The notes: generated by a model from the letters alone, not told the origin. 64,000 nucleotides of DNA from Papaver somniferum (GCF_003573695.1 NC_039359.1:157162210-157226209); one strand, 5' to 3'. Positions 35,143 through 48,399 are shown, numbered from the stretch's first letter. Translations and numbers: made by a program.

Positions 35143-35694
35143 TTAGAGCATTGCTCGATCGAACCTACGAATTTTTCTATCTCAAGCTTATTGTCAATGT
35201 TAGGTGATCAAAACTATATCTTTATTTCTCGTCTACTAGGTCAATTTTCAGATAGGTTGGAATTTTAGTTGAATATCAAAGACCACTCTTGAATACTGAA
35301 GATCTACAAAGACATTTTGGAGAACTTCTGTATCAGGTATGTGAAAACTGAATCATTATATTTTACTCATTATACCATCATTTTGTCTATTGATACTATG
35401 GGGTATGACTTATAGTAGAAAAACAAAGAAGATATTTTGAGTCAAGCTTGTCTTGTGAAAAATCTCGAAATCTGATTTAACGATTGGATGTTCAAAGGTC
35501 CTGAACAATATTAGTTCTAGAAGTTAATTTTTGGATTAATTGAAAATTTCCCATGTAAATGAAAATATCACTTGGGAATGTTTCAATCATTAAAAGAGAG
35601 ATATATGAACTTACTGAATTTGTACTTAAAGTATGTTGGAAAACTTAGTTTGCAAACCACAGATATATGAGATTTAGAAATACAGGAAGGTTGG
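35143..35694 (+). repeat. Diverged copia LTR fragment
   Basis: Starts TTAGAGCATTGCTCGATC and loosely follows the beginning of the LTR at 35695, then degrades. Oldest copy of this LTR type in the window. Confidence 0.5.
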
Positions 35695-37408
35695 TGTTAG
35701 AGCACTTCTATGTTGAACTCGCAAGCGTTGCTATTTCAATATTGTTTTCCAAGTTTAGTTGTCAAAACTATAAGTCTTGATTTCTAGTCTACTTATAGCT
35801 ATGTCTCGGATTATGATAGAATGTGTAGTTGAGCTTTAGACTTCACGACGTTCATCGATTGAAGACGAAAATCTACTAAGGGGAGCTTGTAGGAACTTCA
35901 TCAACGAAAGGTATGTGGGGACTTGAACTCATCTATCACTCATAAGTCTATTATATTCTATCTCCTATTGAGGCTAAATCGTATAGCTATATAGATTTAT
36001 ATTATACACATTTGATATTTCGAGTTGAGTTTAGCTCGCTTATATCTTCTCGAAATATGTGACTGTTCAACATTATTATTGACGAAAGTCAAAAGATGAT
36101 CATGTGAAATCGCCTTGTAACATTTTACATGATTTGTGTGAGACAGTCATTTGATGTAGACTCAGAATGTTCCGCATTGATCATTAGATAACTTGAAAAT
36201 TTCTTATAAGCTAATAGTTTGTGTGAGACATCTATTGTCGTATTCTAAGAATGTTTCAACTATTGAAACGGGAGTTTAGAACAATTAATCATTTCCTGGA
36301 TATAACACATTATGCATACCCGTATACAAACTGTTGTAAGAATGATTCAGGTCCGGGAACCAAGTATGCACACCCTATGCGAACGGTTTTAACTGTGAAA
36401 GTTCGGGAACTAAGTTTGCGTACCTGTTTGCAAATTGTTTCACCTGAATTCGGCTTGGAACGAAGGTATGCGTACCCGGTTGTGAATTGTCGGAAAAGAT
36501 CAAGTCTGAAACTTAAGTTTGTGTACCCGTTTGCAAACTTATGAGGTTAAGTTCTAAAATTGGTTATGATTTCATACTCATTAACAAATATATTTATAAA
36601 TTAAGGAATGCAATATTTACAAACCGTGGCTAAAATGTTCATGAATTCTTTTGAGTCAATCTGATTTTGCTTCAATTATGTCTTGTATACTTTTATAATA
36701 ATATAAACAATTGAACAACTCTATAAGTAACAAAATTAGAGTCATTTGATTATCAATTGATCTAGAAGTATTAAGATGAACACGGTTAATACAAAAGTGT
36801 TCATATGGCTAACTTCGGTTAACTGTTATTGAGCCAACTCAATATACACATTTAGGTACGGTTACCCATATCTAAATGAAGGTATATTTCATTTGTGTGT
36901 AACAAGATAAGACCATATAATGGTGGAAACTTAGTTTGAATTTTAAATCAGGTTTTCATCTAACGGTGAATATTGATTGCTTCGTCTCAAAGTTATCAAA
37001 CCCTTATTTGAAGACTATATAAGGGAAAAATATAGCAACTGGGAAACCTAATCCCCACACCTGCTGTGTGATACTAGTTGCGATTAGAGTCGTTTATCCT
37101 TTAACCTAGGTTTTCCCTAAAACCATTATAGGTTAACGACTTAAAGACTTAATTGGGATTCTGAAGCCAGACCCAACTATTTTCTCTATAGTTGTGTGTT
37201 CTGAAAATACTTGTTTTATCGTATTGAGTACTATATTCTCTAATATTTTCTCGAGATTTATCTCCAATAGGTAAGATATAAACAGTAATCACAAAGATAC
37301 TTGTCTCATTCTTTATGATTCCACAATAACTTGTTCTACTACCATATTATTATGAGGTGATTGATATTTCTAGGCTGTTCTTCGGGAATATAAGACCGGA
37401 TTATCAAT
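35695..37408 (+). repeat. Copia-type LTR (TGTTAGAGCA family), truncated 3'
   Basis: Starts TGTTAGAGCACTTC and runs to TTATCAATTG, where the next LTR begins. In fuller copies the sequence continues GGTTCCTGTTCACC. It contains an array of TATGC(A/G)TACCCG-type units at 36300-36541. Confidence 0.75.
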
Positions 37409-38650
37409 TGTGTTAGAGCACTGCTCGGTCGAACTCGCAAGCTCTGCTATCTAAAGCTTGTTTGTCAAGTTTAGTTGTCAAAACTAAAATTCTTGATTTC
37501 TAGTCTACTTATAGCTAAGTCTCGGATTAGGATAGAGAGTGTAGTTAAGCATTATACTTTACGACGTTAATCGATTGAAGATGAAAAACTACTAAGGGGA
37601 GCTTGTGGAACTTCATCAACAAAAGGTATGTGGAGACTTGCATTCATCTATCACTGAAAAGTCTATCTACTCTATCTCTTATTTGAGACAAAAATCGTAT
37701 AGCTATACAGACTTCGATTATACACATTTGATATTTCAAGCTGAGTTTAACTCGCTTACATATTTCTAGGAATATGTGTTGGTAAGCTTTTGCTTTAACC
37801 AAGTTCATCTTATATTCTTGACGAAATTCAAAAGATGATCATGTGAAAATCTCTTTGTAACATCTTACATGATTTGTGTAAGACGGTCATTTGATGTAGA
37901 CTTGGAATGTTTCATATTGATCATTCAATCACTTGAAAATTGCTTTGAAGCTAATAGTTTTTGTGAGACATTTATTCCTGTCTTCCTAGAATGTTTCAAT
38001 GATTGAAATGGGAGTTTAGAACGATTAACCATGATTGGATATAAACACGGTATGCGTACTCGCGTATGTGTAGTCAAAGACTGGCAATCTAGTATGCATA
38101 CCCGTATACGTACTGGTTAGTCAGGTGAAGTCCGGGAGCTATACTATGCATACCTGTTTGCGTACTTGCGAAGTCAATTGAAGTCCTGGAACTTTAGTGT
38201 GCATACCCGTACGTGCACTATATTCAACTAAGTTCGGATGTGAACGAAAGTATGCATACACGTTTGCATACTGGCAAACACAGTACAAGTCCGGCTACTT
38301 AGGTATGCGTACCCGTTTGCATACTTGAGTAGGTTATTTTCTAAAATTCGTTTGTTCATGAACTAATGCATTTATATATTAAGGAATGCAATCTTTTGCA
38401 AACCGTGGATATAATGTTCATGAATTGATTCGAGTGAATCAAAATCGATTTTTCTTTAATTGTGTCTTGTATACTTCTATGAGAATATAAACAATTGAAG
38501 AACTCTAGAACTAGTTCGTTTGAGTCATTTGAACTAGTTATGGTTAAGATGAATATGCTTGATACGAAAGTGTTCATATGGCTAACTTCGGTTAACTATT
38601 GTTGAGCCAACAAAGGCGCACACGTTTAGGTACAGTTACTCATATCTAAA
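37409..38650 (+). repeat. Copia-type LTR (TGTTAGAGCA family), truncated 3'
   Basis: Starts TGTTAGAGCACTGCTCGG directly after the CAATTG of the previous LTR. It ends near CATATCTAAATGAAG, where gag sequence follows. The tandem array of TATGCATACCCGTATACG-like units is at 38047-38330. Confidence 0.75.
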
Positions 38651-39230
38651 TGAAGTCCCTTAACAAGGTCAATTCACTGGAAGAGAATCTAAAAATATTC
38701 AATGCTAGCTCTACAAAATTATCCACTATGCTGGCAGCATGTAAAGAACATCGTGATACACGTGGTCTGGGCTATGAAGGAATAAACGCTCCAAGTACTG
38801 TAAGATCAATTTTTTATATGCTAGTAACAAATTACATGTGAAAATTTCACTAATATCAAAAGTGAAAGACTACCTTTAGCAGCTGATGTCCCTAAGGACA
38901 AATATTGTCAACCTTCAAAAACAGCTCACGTGAAAACAGTAAAAAACTTTCCCTTTAACTATTATTATTATGGAAATTAACAAAGGTCATCTTGAAAGGA
39001 GATGTCGTTTTCGACCGCAGAATGAAAAACTTCATAACATTCTTGTATGGATGTCTAAAGAAGTAATCAAACCTGCTTCTCATTATGCTGTTATTAGATG
39101 TCTAGTCTACAATCAAGAAAAGTTTTGTGATGAGACAATTCTTGGTTGTAAATATGACACAAAATCTGTTCACAATCATAACAGAGAGAATGTCATATGG
39201 ACGCCTGTTTATGGGTGAAAACAATTTCTT
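38651..39230 (+). pseudogene. Ty1/copia gag fragment
   Basis: KIFNASSTKLSTMLAACK and RDTRGLGYEG match the linker before the zinc knuckle in plant copia gag proteins (consensus ..KLN..L...K...GLGY). After a broken stretch, GHLERRCRFRPQNEKL at 38985-39035 is the second half of a CCHC knuckle; the first cysteines are changed (YYYYGN). No pol follows. Confidence 0.7.
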
Positions 39231-41420
39231 TCGGTTTTGGTAATTTGGGGTGTGTGGATGAGAAATGAGTTTAAACCATAAACAATGCATTGCAAGGGAG
39301 TGCTTGTAGATTCGAGAAATCAATCTGTGCAAATCCGGCCTAAACCAAGAAATGGTCGTTCCAGACTTGTTTCGGTCACAAAGTGAAGGATATGGGGTTG
39401 ATCTTAGGGAGGGAAGCGAAGAAGGTGTTGAGATTGTGAAGGTGTTGGATATGTATGACTTGTATCAGAAAGCTGAACTGGCTTACAGGATGAAAGCTAT
39501 CAGTTACGGTGTTTGAATACGATTGTATCAACACTTGCTTCTGTTGTCTTGTCCTGTTTGGAAAATAGGGAGGAGAACCTATTTATACAAGTCATTTTAG
39601 CCTTACTCACGTCTCTCGTAGGAAGTGGAGAAAGTGGAATGATGGAGTAGTGGAGTTATGCTGGTAACTGTCACACGATCAGGTGTAAGACCACTCCTCC
39701 CGTCATCACTAACCTCCCATGACTTCCTGACACGTTCTTGTGATGGCGTGTTGCGCGCTGCACGCTGTAAACCGCCAGACTAATACCCCAGTAAGTATCC
39801 CCAAGTTTGTGACATGATTGATGTCTCGAGTGTGTGGATCGTGGGACCCACAAAAAGTAGTATATAATGATGGATTAAATAACTAAGTTATTCAGGAAGT
39901 CAATACTTGTAAAGTATCGTGTGTATTCTATGCATGTAATGCATCGAATATATTCAGCAGGTATGAAGCATCGTTGTTGAGCGTTTGTCCAGGACTCCTC
40001 ATTGACCAATTAACTCCTGACCAGGGTTGTATAACCAAGCCGGTGAAGTTGGACGGACAAGATGATCTTTGAGACACTCATCTGCGACCGTTAGTGGAAT
40101 TGGGGTTTTGAAAAGAGGTGTGCAAGCACCACTTTTCAGCTTGGTCGAATCCAAGCTTGGGTACGTTTTTTGGCATGGCCGATTGGGCATGCGTGTAGAT
40201 GGCATGCCGTATAGACCCCCATACCTCAATGTTCCGTGAAAGTGCAATCTGGACCACTCAAATTGTCCGGAGAATTTGAGTGGTTGAGATCGATTTGTAA
40301 CAAAAATCTGGTGCCGCAAAAGCCGCGTGTGATGCCAACTTCGGGCGCGTGTTTCAAGAAGACCAAGCTTGGTCGGTCTTGGCCGTTTGGTCTGGTGTGT
40401 TGGTGGCGTGCTGGTATATACGCCTATACCTGACTATCCCATGAAAACGTGATCTAAGCCACTCAATTTATCCGGAGAAGTTGAGTGGTCGATATCAGTT
40501 CATAATCGGGAGGTGTGACCACGCTAGTTCGGGCGTGCGAATCGAGGCGACCAGGCATGATATGCCTTGGCTGATTGTGCGGAGAGAAAGATGAGTCCAT
40601 GGTGATCATGTTAATGTTTACTGGACTGGCTTATTCGATTCCTAAGCCTTTCATTCGATCAGGAGAAACGGACGCTCAAGATCAATGGAAACCCTAACTA
40701 GGGTTTTTCCCGGCCGTTGCGGCATGCCTACTTTGGGCGATCGGTTTGGAACAACCAACTGGGGTTGGATTTGACCGATTATTCATGTGTGTAGGTGGGT
40801 CTACGGTGATCATGTTGACATGCTCCGGACCCCCTGAATCCACATCTACACCCTCTATGGTTGAGGTTGTTTTGCGACACATGTAATGTGCCGCAAACCC
40901 TAATTTAGGGTTTCTCGTCCATACTGCTTTGGCTGGACGGTTTGGAAATCTATGCCACCCTTTTGGGGACGCCGACCATGCGGGGGACGCATTGGGTCGG
41001 CGGTGAGTAATCCAATACCTGCTTGTGGGTTTTGGATTCAATCCGGGTCATCCATTCATGTTGGTGAAGTTGGATGATCATGATTGTTTCTGAGACTATT
41101 TATGGTTAGTCCATATGCTCAATCGGGCTAGTATAACACACCGAGAGTTGTATGCTTAATCGGGATAGTATAGCACACTGAGAGTTGTAGCCTATACGGG
41201 TATTTCGTACATGGTTCATCATTAATGCTTGGAGGTTCATGTTGCTCTGCTGAGAACAACACTCAGTCGTCATGTCGCACTGATAATGAGTACAGGAAAT
41301 ACAATGTTATTCATGCATTTAATCGGAAATGCTATAAGTTTATTGTGATGAAGTATCCTTCACTTTATCAATGGCTTTATCCTTTGCAGGATGTTAGCGT
41401 ATAAACTTGGTTTTTATAAT
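39231..41420. repeat. Unclassified repeat-like region
   Basis: Higher GC than its surroundings, no coding frame recognised. It contains two hairpins of related sequence (40254-40283 and 40459-40487) within repeats about 205 bp apart, and a 37-bp tandem pair (41114, 41151; ATGCTCAATCGGG). The look is of an LTR or element interior, but no ends were found. Confidence 0.45.
40254..40487. repeat. Paired hairpins, 205 bp apart
   Basis: First: CCACTCAAATT-GTCCGGAG-AATTTGAGTGG, 11-bp perfect arms. Second: CCACTCAA...TTGAGTGG with the same TCCGGAG loop. The surrounding sequence is also similar. Confidence 0.75.
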
Positions 41421-41520
41421 TTTAGACTTACATGAAAATCCACCATCAACAACGCCCGACTCTTTAAATCGCTCTGTGAAGAGAAAAAATCATTGAAGGA
41501 AGAAGAAAATTTCAAACTCC

Positions 41521-41790
41521 TTGCCACTCACTGAAGAAAGTATGGAATCAAGTGTGTCTGTTCCCAAATACATTAACATCAACAATCGTGTCTCGGAGCT
41601 CAAGACCAATATAAATAGACTGAAACGCAGTATTAAGAAGGCAAGAAAAACTACTGCATCATGTAATACTTATTCTTCTCATATGAATTCTTTTGAAAAG
41701 TATGATGATGCTTCTGATGACAGTCAAGAAAGAAAAAGGTATAAGGTCAATACCCTTGATGAGCTATTTGCTTGTAAAACTACAACTTGA
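41521..41790 (+). pseudogene. Unrecognised charged ORF (89 codons)
   Basis: It contains NNRVSELKTNINRLKRSIKK, a likely short coiled coil, then an acidic and basic tail. The first codon is TTG and the first ATG is at codon 8. It may be a remnant of the copia interior next to it or chance. Low confidence. Confidence 0.25.
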
Positions 41791-42539
41791 CTGCTTACTT
41801 ATGAGCATCCTCCTTGAGACCCTGTGAGGATGCTCATAAATCTCAAGAAGTGTTTTCTTCCTGGAAAGGTGGTCTCTGTTGTATCTGTTTTATTTTTTAA
41901 ATTGATCATCTTACTTTTGAGACTTGATCCGGTTAATTATTACTTTTGTAATATGTTTGATCAGTAACTCTTGGAAAATTTCTCTTTGTTGCTCACTTTG
42001 AAAACCCTTGTTTGTCTTCCATATGACAGTCTATTTGTTATCTATAAACATTAATCTTATGTTCTTTTCTCTTGAGCTAAGATTTTCTGCCATTGATTTT
42101 AGAATTAGCTTTGATCTTTATCAAAACTACTTTTAAATTAGACTCCATTGTTCTCTTGGTATTGAACCCGGTTCATAACCATGAGCGTACGTATACCTGG
42201 CCCATTACCGAACGTAAGTGAGTAACTAGGGTTTCCCTATGAAAGTTTCAATATATATACACGAACTTTTCCTCTGATATATACTCGTTCGGTAACGTCA
42301 AAATTCTCCTGTGAGATTATGGTGCACACAATGGATGGATGCAAAAAGGGAGATAAATTTGAAAAGGGAAAGTTTGCTGACTTTCACGAGGACCCTATGT
42401 TCATAACATGCTATCATGTTGTTGATCATGAAAACAAACTTCATGTAGGATCAGAATCTCGCAACAATAATATTTCAGCGAAATTATCAACAACACAACA
42501 CAACAGCGTCGCAAAACAATTTCAGAAGCGATATAATAA
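41791..42539. other. Unassigned spacer or LTR part of the Tat-like element
   Basis: Its right part is probably within the 5' LTR of the element at 42540-46808; the LTR start was not located. The open frame 42319-42549 has no recognisable similarity. Confidence 0.35.
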
Positions 42540-42916
42540 ACGACGTTAACCAAAATCATGAGAAAGATATGACGATCCTGCGAAAATTAGAGAGTTTGCG
42601 AGATTAACATTTGTAAGGTTGCGAGAATGTCGCAAGCCATGTACGAAAATAAAGGACAGATTAGATGTTATCCACTATGTATTTTCCTATAAATAGTCGT
42701 TCAACTGAGAAGAAAGAGAGAGATCTTTTTTGAGTAAGAAACAAGTAAATAGGAGAGAGAAAGTCTAGAGCAGAGGTCATTCTTGATTCCTTTATCTTTT
42801 CTTGTAAGAACATTCAAAGATTGATCAATAAAATTAAGAGTGTAAACCTAAAAATGAATTGAGTAATAATGAAATCATATGAGGGGTGTAGTGTAGGATT
42901 TTCTGCAACTATATAA

Positions 42917-42933
42917 TGGCGCTAGAAACAGGG
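42917..42933 (+). other. Primer-binding site of the Tat-like element
   Basis: TGGCGCTAGAAACAGGG, a short distance after the presumed LTR end TTTTCTGCA. It resembles the TGGCGCTAGAAGGAGGG site of other plant Tat elements. Confidence 0.65.
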
Positions 42934-43049
42934 AATGATTGAAGATTATTCTAGAAAAAATTGAAGATTAATATTGAGATTTGTGAAGATTTAGAGTGAT
43001 TGATTAAGAATTTTCCATAATTTCTTGCAATATTGTTAATATTGAAGAA

Positions 43050-45443
43050 ATGGCTAGAAGAATAAATACATCCGAACAACCGACCACTGTTAGAAGAAGC
43101 AAGAGATATGCTGGGAGAGAAAGAAGTGAAATGGGAGAATCTACTAGAATGATAAGTAATAGAGAAAATCAAATTCAACCACCAATTCAACAAACACTAG
43201 TACAAGGGAGGAATACAGATTATGATAGGGTGAGTATACACACTTGGCAATCAAATTCGGCAGAAGAAGTAGAAGAAGAGCAACAAAACAGAAACCATAG
43301 ACAAGTTGAGAGAAATCAAGAAGCAGATGAAGGAATAATTCATGGAGATGAGGAAATTGGAGCGTTAGAAACGTTGAGACGAAGAATACATGAAGAAAGA
43401 AGAGCTGATGCAGAAGAACGTGCAAATCAAACAAGGCAAAATCACGAATTAAGGATGGAGAATATAAGACTACAGAATAGAAGATCGAGAAGTATTATAA
43501 AATCATATTCAAGATCGACTACAAGAGAAATGAGGCGAAATTCACCCACAATCAATGCTGGAAACAATATTCAAGAAGAAATATCAAATCCTAATGAAGA
43601 ATATCGCGAAAATAGAGGAAGAGCTGATGATCGTTACGTTCCACAAAATGAAACTTTTGATGATGGTCAAAATGGTAGAACTCAAGAGAATGGACAACGT
43701 CAGGGACGAAATGACCAAGATGGCGAAGGAAATTGAGAGGAAGGAAGAAGAATTTTACATGAAAGAGAAACTCAAAGAAATCAACAAACGATTGAAGAAG
43801 AAATTGAAAGACATTATGCTGAACAAGCACGTTTAATCTGCGAACGTGAAAGATTGATAGCGGAAATGGAAGAAAAAGAGCTTCAGGAGACAATTCGCCA
43901 GAACAATCACGAAAATCGAGAAAGAAGGTGTACACAAAACCGAAATAACGACAATCTCAATGAAGAGTATGATAGAGTACAGAGGATGGCTGAAAGACAG
44001 CGAATTGAATTGATAAGAAATGAACAAAATCATTGAGGGGAAAATGAAAGGCATCATCATATGCGAATTCAAGATAGAGATGAGGAAGAGAATCGCAGAA
44101 GAAAACGATATGAGGATAATGAAGAAGAAATGCAAAATTTCGCGAGAGAAGAAAGACATGAACGCAGAAGAAGAGAGGCGAAATTAAAAAGACCAATGGA
44201 TCAAAATTCAGGTGTAAATAAACAAATCTTGAAATAATTAGAATAAATGAGAGGAATGCTAAATAATTGAGGAGAAGTAGGCAGAAGACAATTGGATGAA
44301 GCAATAGAAGAAGCTGTGAAAACTCCATTTACAAGGCAAGTACAGTTAGGAGGAATACCACCGAAATGCAATTTTCCCGCATTAACCAGCATTTTTGATG
44401 GAACAACTTGTGCAATTCAACACATTAAAGCCTATGTGAGGTGCATGTTGCAATGGGAAAATCATGATGATGTATTGTGCAAATATTTCGCATCCAGCTT
44501 AACAGGAGAGGCGTTAAAATGGTTTAAAGGTCTACCAAAGAATAAAATAACATCCTTCAATCATTTGCAGACTACATTCCTAGGGGCATATATAAGTAAT
44601 AATTCTTCGCGACCTGGTATAGAAGATGTGTTTGGATTAAAACAGAGGATTGGCGAAAGTTTGAAACGCCTGACTAAAAGATGGAGAACTATGTGTAGCG
44701 AAATGGCTGGACATGTAGATGAGAGATATCTTATATTGTCATTTATCAATGCTATGTTTGCAACAAACCTATTATATGTCCAAACTTTCAGAGTCAAGAA
44801 TACGATCACAATGACTGAATTGCGAGAACTTCAAGAAGAATACATTGCTCTAGAGGAAAGGTAAAATGAAATGGAATCATATCCAGTTGCGAACACCATC
44901 TCACAAACAGCGAATGCAAGCTTATTACCCAAGCTAATAAACACAGTAGCGAATACTTCGCAAGTACAACAGGAGAAGATGACGGGTAACAATCAACAGA
45001 AACTAGTGGTTATGGGAAGCCGAGATCAAGAGGAGTATGAAAGAGAAAGAAATTTCTACAATCGTGGTGGAAATAACAAGATTCAAAGACTCGATCAACC
45101 ACAAGAAACTTATGGAGGTCAAAGACAAAACTATAATAGAGGACAAGGAGGTCACAAGGTAGTATGGGAAGAAATCAAGATGCCACCTCTAAATGCAAGT
45201 GTGGAGAAAATATGGGAAGCTATAATTTTGATGGAGAATATACCAACACCATGGAACATGGGAACGGAACCACCTCCAAACCACAGAAGCCATGAGTTTT
45301 GTTTTAATCATCATTTTCATGGACATACAACAAATGATTGCAGAAATGTAAAAAGAATTATTTTGAGAATGATAGATCAAGGAAAACTAAACCACTTTTT
45401 GGTAGGGAATCCACAATCTCAACCATTGCCACCACCACCATAG
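43050..45443 (+). pseudogene. Tat-like gag, one frame with several stops
   Basis: The ATG at 43050 opens an Arg/Glu/Asn-rich coiled-coil region (about 390 codons). The gag core is at 44292-44864: HIKAYVRCMLQWENHDDVLC, FASSLTGEALKWFKGLP and FLILSFIN-like RYLILSFINAMF. A zinc-finger-like FCFNHHFHGHTTNDCRNVK near 45295-45350 has the Tat form. All these parts are in the same frame, interrupted only by stops (43734 TGA, 44034 TGA, 44235 TAA, 44862 TAA and a few more). Decay was thus mainly by point mutation; C-to-T change at methylated cytosines could explain the TGA codons. Confidence 0.85.
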
Positions 45444-45461
45444 CATCACAAAGTAAACACG

Positions 45462-46283
45462 ATGAAAAAGAAGGAAACATTCTTCATAGAAGTTGGTGTA
45501 AAAGCAAAAAATCTATTCTGTCACTCTATCGTACATTCATATAAGACAATCGAAGATTTTCATGACAATGTTTTGAGTAGAGTGTTCGCAAGAGATAACG
45601 ATGGAAGAGAAATTGTGAAAATTTCGCCACTAGAGGAATGGCAGAAACATATTATTTCTTTTACCGCGGAAGATATTCCCTAAGGTGAAGAGGTGCATGA
45701 TAATGCATTGGTAGTAAAATTAGAAATTAATCCAAAACCGAAAGAAGATGAGGATGATGAAGCTGAAGATTCATGGGAAATTAATAGAATTCTGATCGAT
45801 ACTGGAAGCTCTGTGAACATCTTATTTTATCATACTTATAAAACTACGGGAGGAAGAGATGATGATCTTATACCATCAACATATAAGATATATGGTTTTA
45901 ATGGTACTGCTAACAAGCCTAAAGGGGAGGTTACTATGTGAATTCCATTGAAGGGAATATCTTCTGAAATCTTATTCTGTGTCGTTGATGTAGAATCACC
46001 CTACAATGCGTTAATTGGTCGACCTTGGCTACATGGGATTTTAGGTGTAGCTTCAACTTTCCACCAGTGCATCAAATTCCCTCACCCCAGCGGTGTAGGA
46101 ATCATAAAGGGAGATTGGGTTGAAGGAAAGAGGTGTTACGAAACTGAGATAGAATCTTGCGAAGGAAGAGCAAACAAAAAGGAAAACTGGCGACACAAAA
46201 TCAAAGATACACAGATAAGTGAGAGGTTGATGGTGGATGCAATCGAAAGAAAAGAAGAAGAGATGTTGCAAAACAAATGCTAG
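45462..46283 (+). pseudogene. Tat-like protease region
   Basis: 45462-45683 is a linker (HSYKTIEDFHDNVLSR). The frame 45693-45941 carries the aspartic protease active site RILIDTGSSVNILF, intact. The frame 45948-46283 has the second half, FCVVDVESPYNALIGRPWLH. Stops separate the pieces. No reverse transcriptase follows. Confidence 0.85.
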
Positions 46284-46808
46284 CTCAGAATAAAAATGAT
46301 GAACATATCACTACCAAGGAAGCAGAAGCAGAAGACGGCAAAGGTAATAAAAACAAGAAATGTATGAATGATTAAGTTGTTGCGACACTCTCGCAATAAG
46401 TAAAATTCTCAAAAATACATTTTATTGAATGACAAAATTGAGACTGCGAAATCCACATACAATATGATGATTTGCGAGACTCTCGCAGAGATAATCAATT
46501 CTACAGAAGACAATCAGAGAAAAATGACAAAAGAGAAAGGGGCAAACCTTTATGGCGTACACCCTAGTTCACGAATGCAATTTCGGAAGAGGAAAATGTA
46601 AGACCTAAAGTACGTCATATAAGGGGGTACCCGTTGCATGGCTCAGGGAAAGGCTACACCGCCACCGGAACCTGAGTCATGGAGATTTGGGGTCAATAAA
46701 TCCCATCCGGGAGAGGCACCTTGGATCCTCAGCTTAAGCATATGATTTAGGTTGGGCGACTAATTTAATAAGGACTCTCACAAGGAGTGCTGATTTGATC
46801 AAGGCGCC
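46284..46808 (+). other. Non-coding remnant after the protease
   Basis: Contains GCGAGACTCTCGCA-like palindromic bits, a direct link to the LTR style of this element, and a more GC-rich stretch at about 46610-46740. No frame is supported. Confidence 0.4.
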
Positions 46809-48399
46809 TGATAGACACATTTATATGTCTAATTTTTCCTCAATGTTTCGTATTGTTACTACTTGTTTTCGTCCTTATTATGGTGTTTTGTGTGTTTGTA
46901 GGCATTTTTGGGAAATAAACATTTTTGGAAAATTCGGCTTGAAAAGTTGATTTTGGCACCTGGAGGACATTTGCTAAATAGACCCCTGCTTGGGATAAGG
47001 GGCACCTCTATTTATAAGGGGCACCTCAGTTGGACACCTGCTACTTGCACTCCACGGATGGATAGGGGTCAACTACCTTCTTCCCAAATTCAAAATCAGT
47101 TTTGGAGGGAATGTAAGTTGCATCACAGTTCAATTAGGTTTCGAAATTTGGAGGTGATTTGATGAGATTCAATTGCTGGAATCGGTTGGATTGGGCTTGA
47201 CTTAGTGAAAAAGGCGTAGTCTGGTGGTTTAATTCAATGGAGATGGGCCAGATAATCAGTTTTTGATAAAACAAGAAAGTGATAAATACTCGATATTCTG
47301 TGGGATATTTTTGATGTGGAGGTGTTTCAGCGAGATTAAATCGCTGGAATTCGTTGGTCCGGCTTGTATTGCCTTAACAGACATCATATGGGTTTGTGGT
47401 TCGACTAAGTTTGGCTGGGTAGCTCGAGTGAAATAAAACAGGGAAGAGGAAGTAAACTCAGCGTTGACCAGAGAATATCACGGGAAATAATGTGTAGATA
47501 GCGTTCTTGTACGAGTTTTATTTCACCAGAGACTCATTCTCAGCGTGTTTGGAGGATTCAGGCGTGTGGAAGAGATAAAAAAAAGAGAGAAAATCGAAAT
47601 TATTCTTGTTCTGCTACAAGTAAGGAAAGAGAATTGATGGAGAGTTGGGGAAGAGAATAGAGAGCTACAGAGAAGAGATTGGACGAGTTGTAGAGAATAT
47701 TTTTCTGCTGCTGTAGAACACGAAGAACAGACTGCCAAAGACAGTCGTTTTCCTATAGTGATAACGACTCACATACGAGGGTCGTACATCAGAGGCAGAC
47801 TTATTTTCTACAGCGTTTGCAACACAGAGCCGTGGGAGTTAGAGAAACAGTAACACATATAACTGTTACAAAGGCCATGTTTTATACCTTTTCTCTTTGT
47901 AAACACCTTTTTGAGCAATGAAAAATTCCTTTGAGTGTGTTTTCACCATGCGGAGCTAAACCCCACCACCGGGATAACGGAGGAAGAAACTTTTCATGAT
48001 TGTGGTAAATGAATTAATTCTTTTATTGACTTTTTCACAGATTTAATTGCTTTATGATTTCTATTAATTACTTGTTATTTTGTTAGATGTCGCACGCTTA
48101 GTTTTAATTACTTCAGATGCGTCATGCTTTTAACTTACAAATAATATTTTACGAAAAATATATTTTTGGCAAAGAACTAGAGTCACAACTTCTTTTGTTT
48201 GAGCTATATTGTCTAAAAGTAATGACTGAACCACAACAATATGAAAAGTAGTGGAATCCCGAGTCCCGGTCTCTCCTCATCCTGTGACAAATTTTGTATA
48301 TATATTTTTCCTTATTTTCTTTATTAAGTCTTAAAACAAATTCTCAACAAATCTGAGTGAATGAATCATCTTACTACAACTCAATTGAAAAACACATCA
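46809..48399 (+). repeat. 5' LTR of family A copy 3 (1,591 bp)
   Basis: TGATAGACACA...AACACATCA. It aligns with the LTR of copy 1 (2584-4152, opposite strand). An AGTCGTTTTCCTATAGTGATAA-type block near 47740 matches 3245-3280 of copy 1. Confidence 0.85.

Larger units (their letters stand above)
42540..46808 (+). mobile_element. Tat-like Ty3/gypsy element, gag and protease only
   Basis: Right part of an LTR with TATA-like CCTATAAATAG (about 42699) and AATAAAATTAAG (about 42830). Then come the primer site TGGCGCTAGAAACAGGG at 42917, as in plant Tat/Ogre-type elements, a long gag, and protease. After 46283 only non-coding sequence remains, and family A copy 3 begins at 46809. Reverse transcriptase, RNase H and integrase are missing. 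Confidence 0.8.

Noticed and set aside
36251..36544. 97-codon frame containing repeated YAYP-like motifs
   Set aside because: It is the translation of the TATGCATACCCG tandem units in an LTR; not a gene.
43144..44328. Several long minus-strand frames (Leu/Phe/Ile-rich)
   Set aside because: Antisense of the Arg/Glu/Asn-rich Tat gag; purine-rich coding strands give such open shadows.
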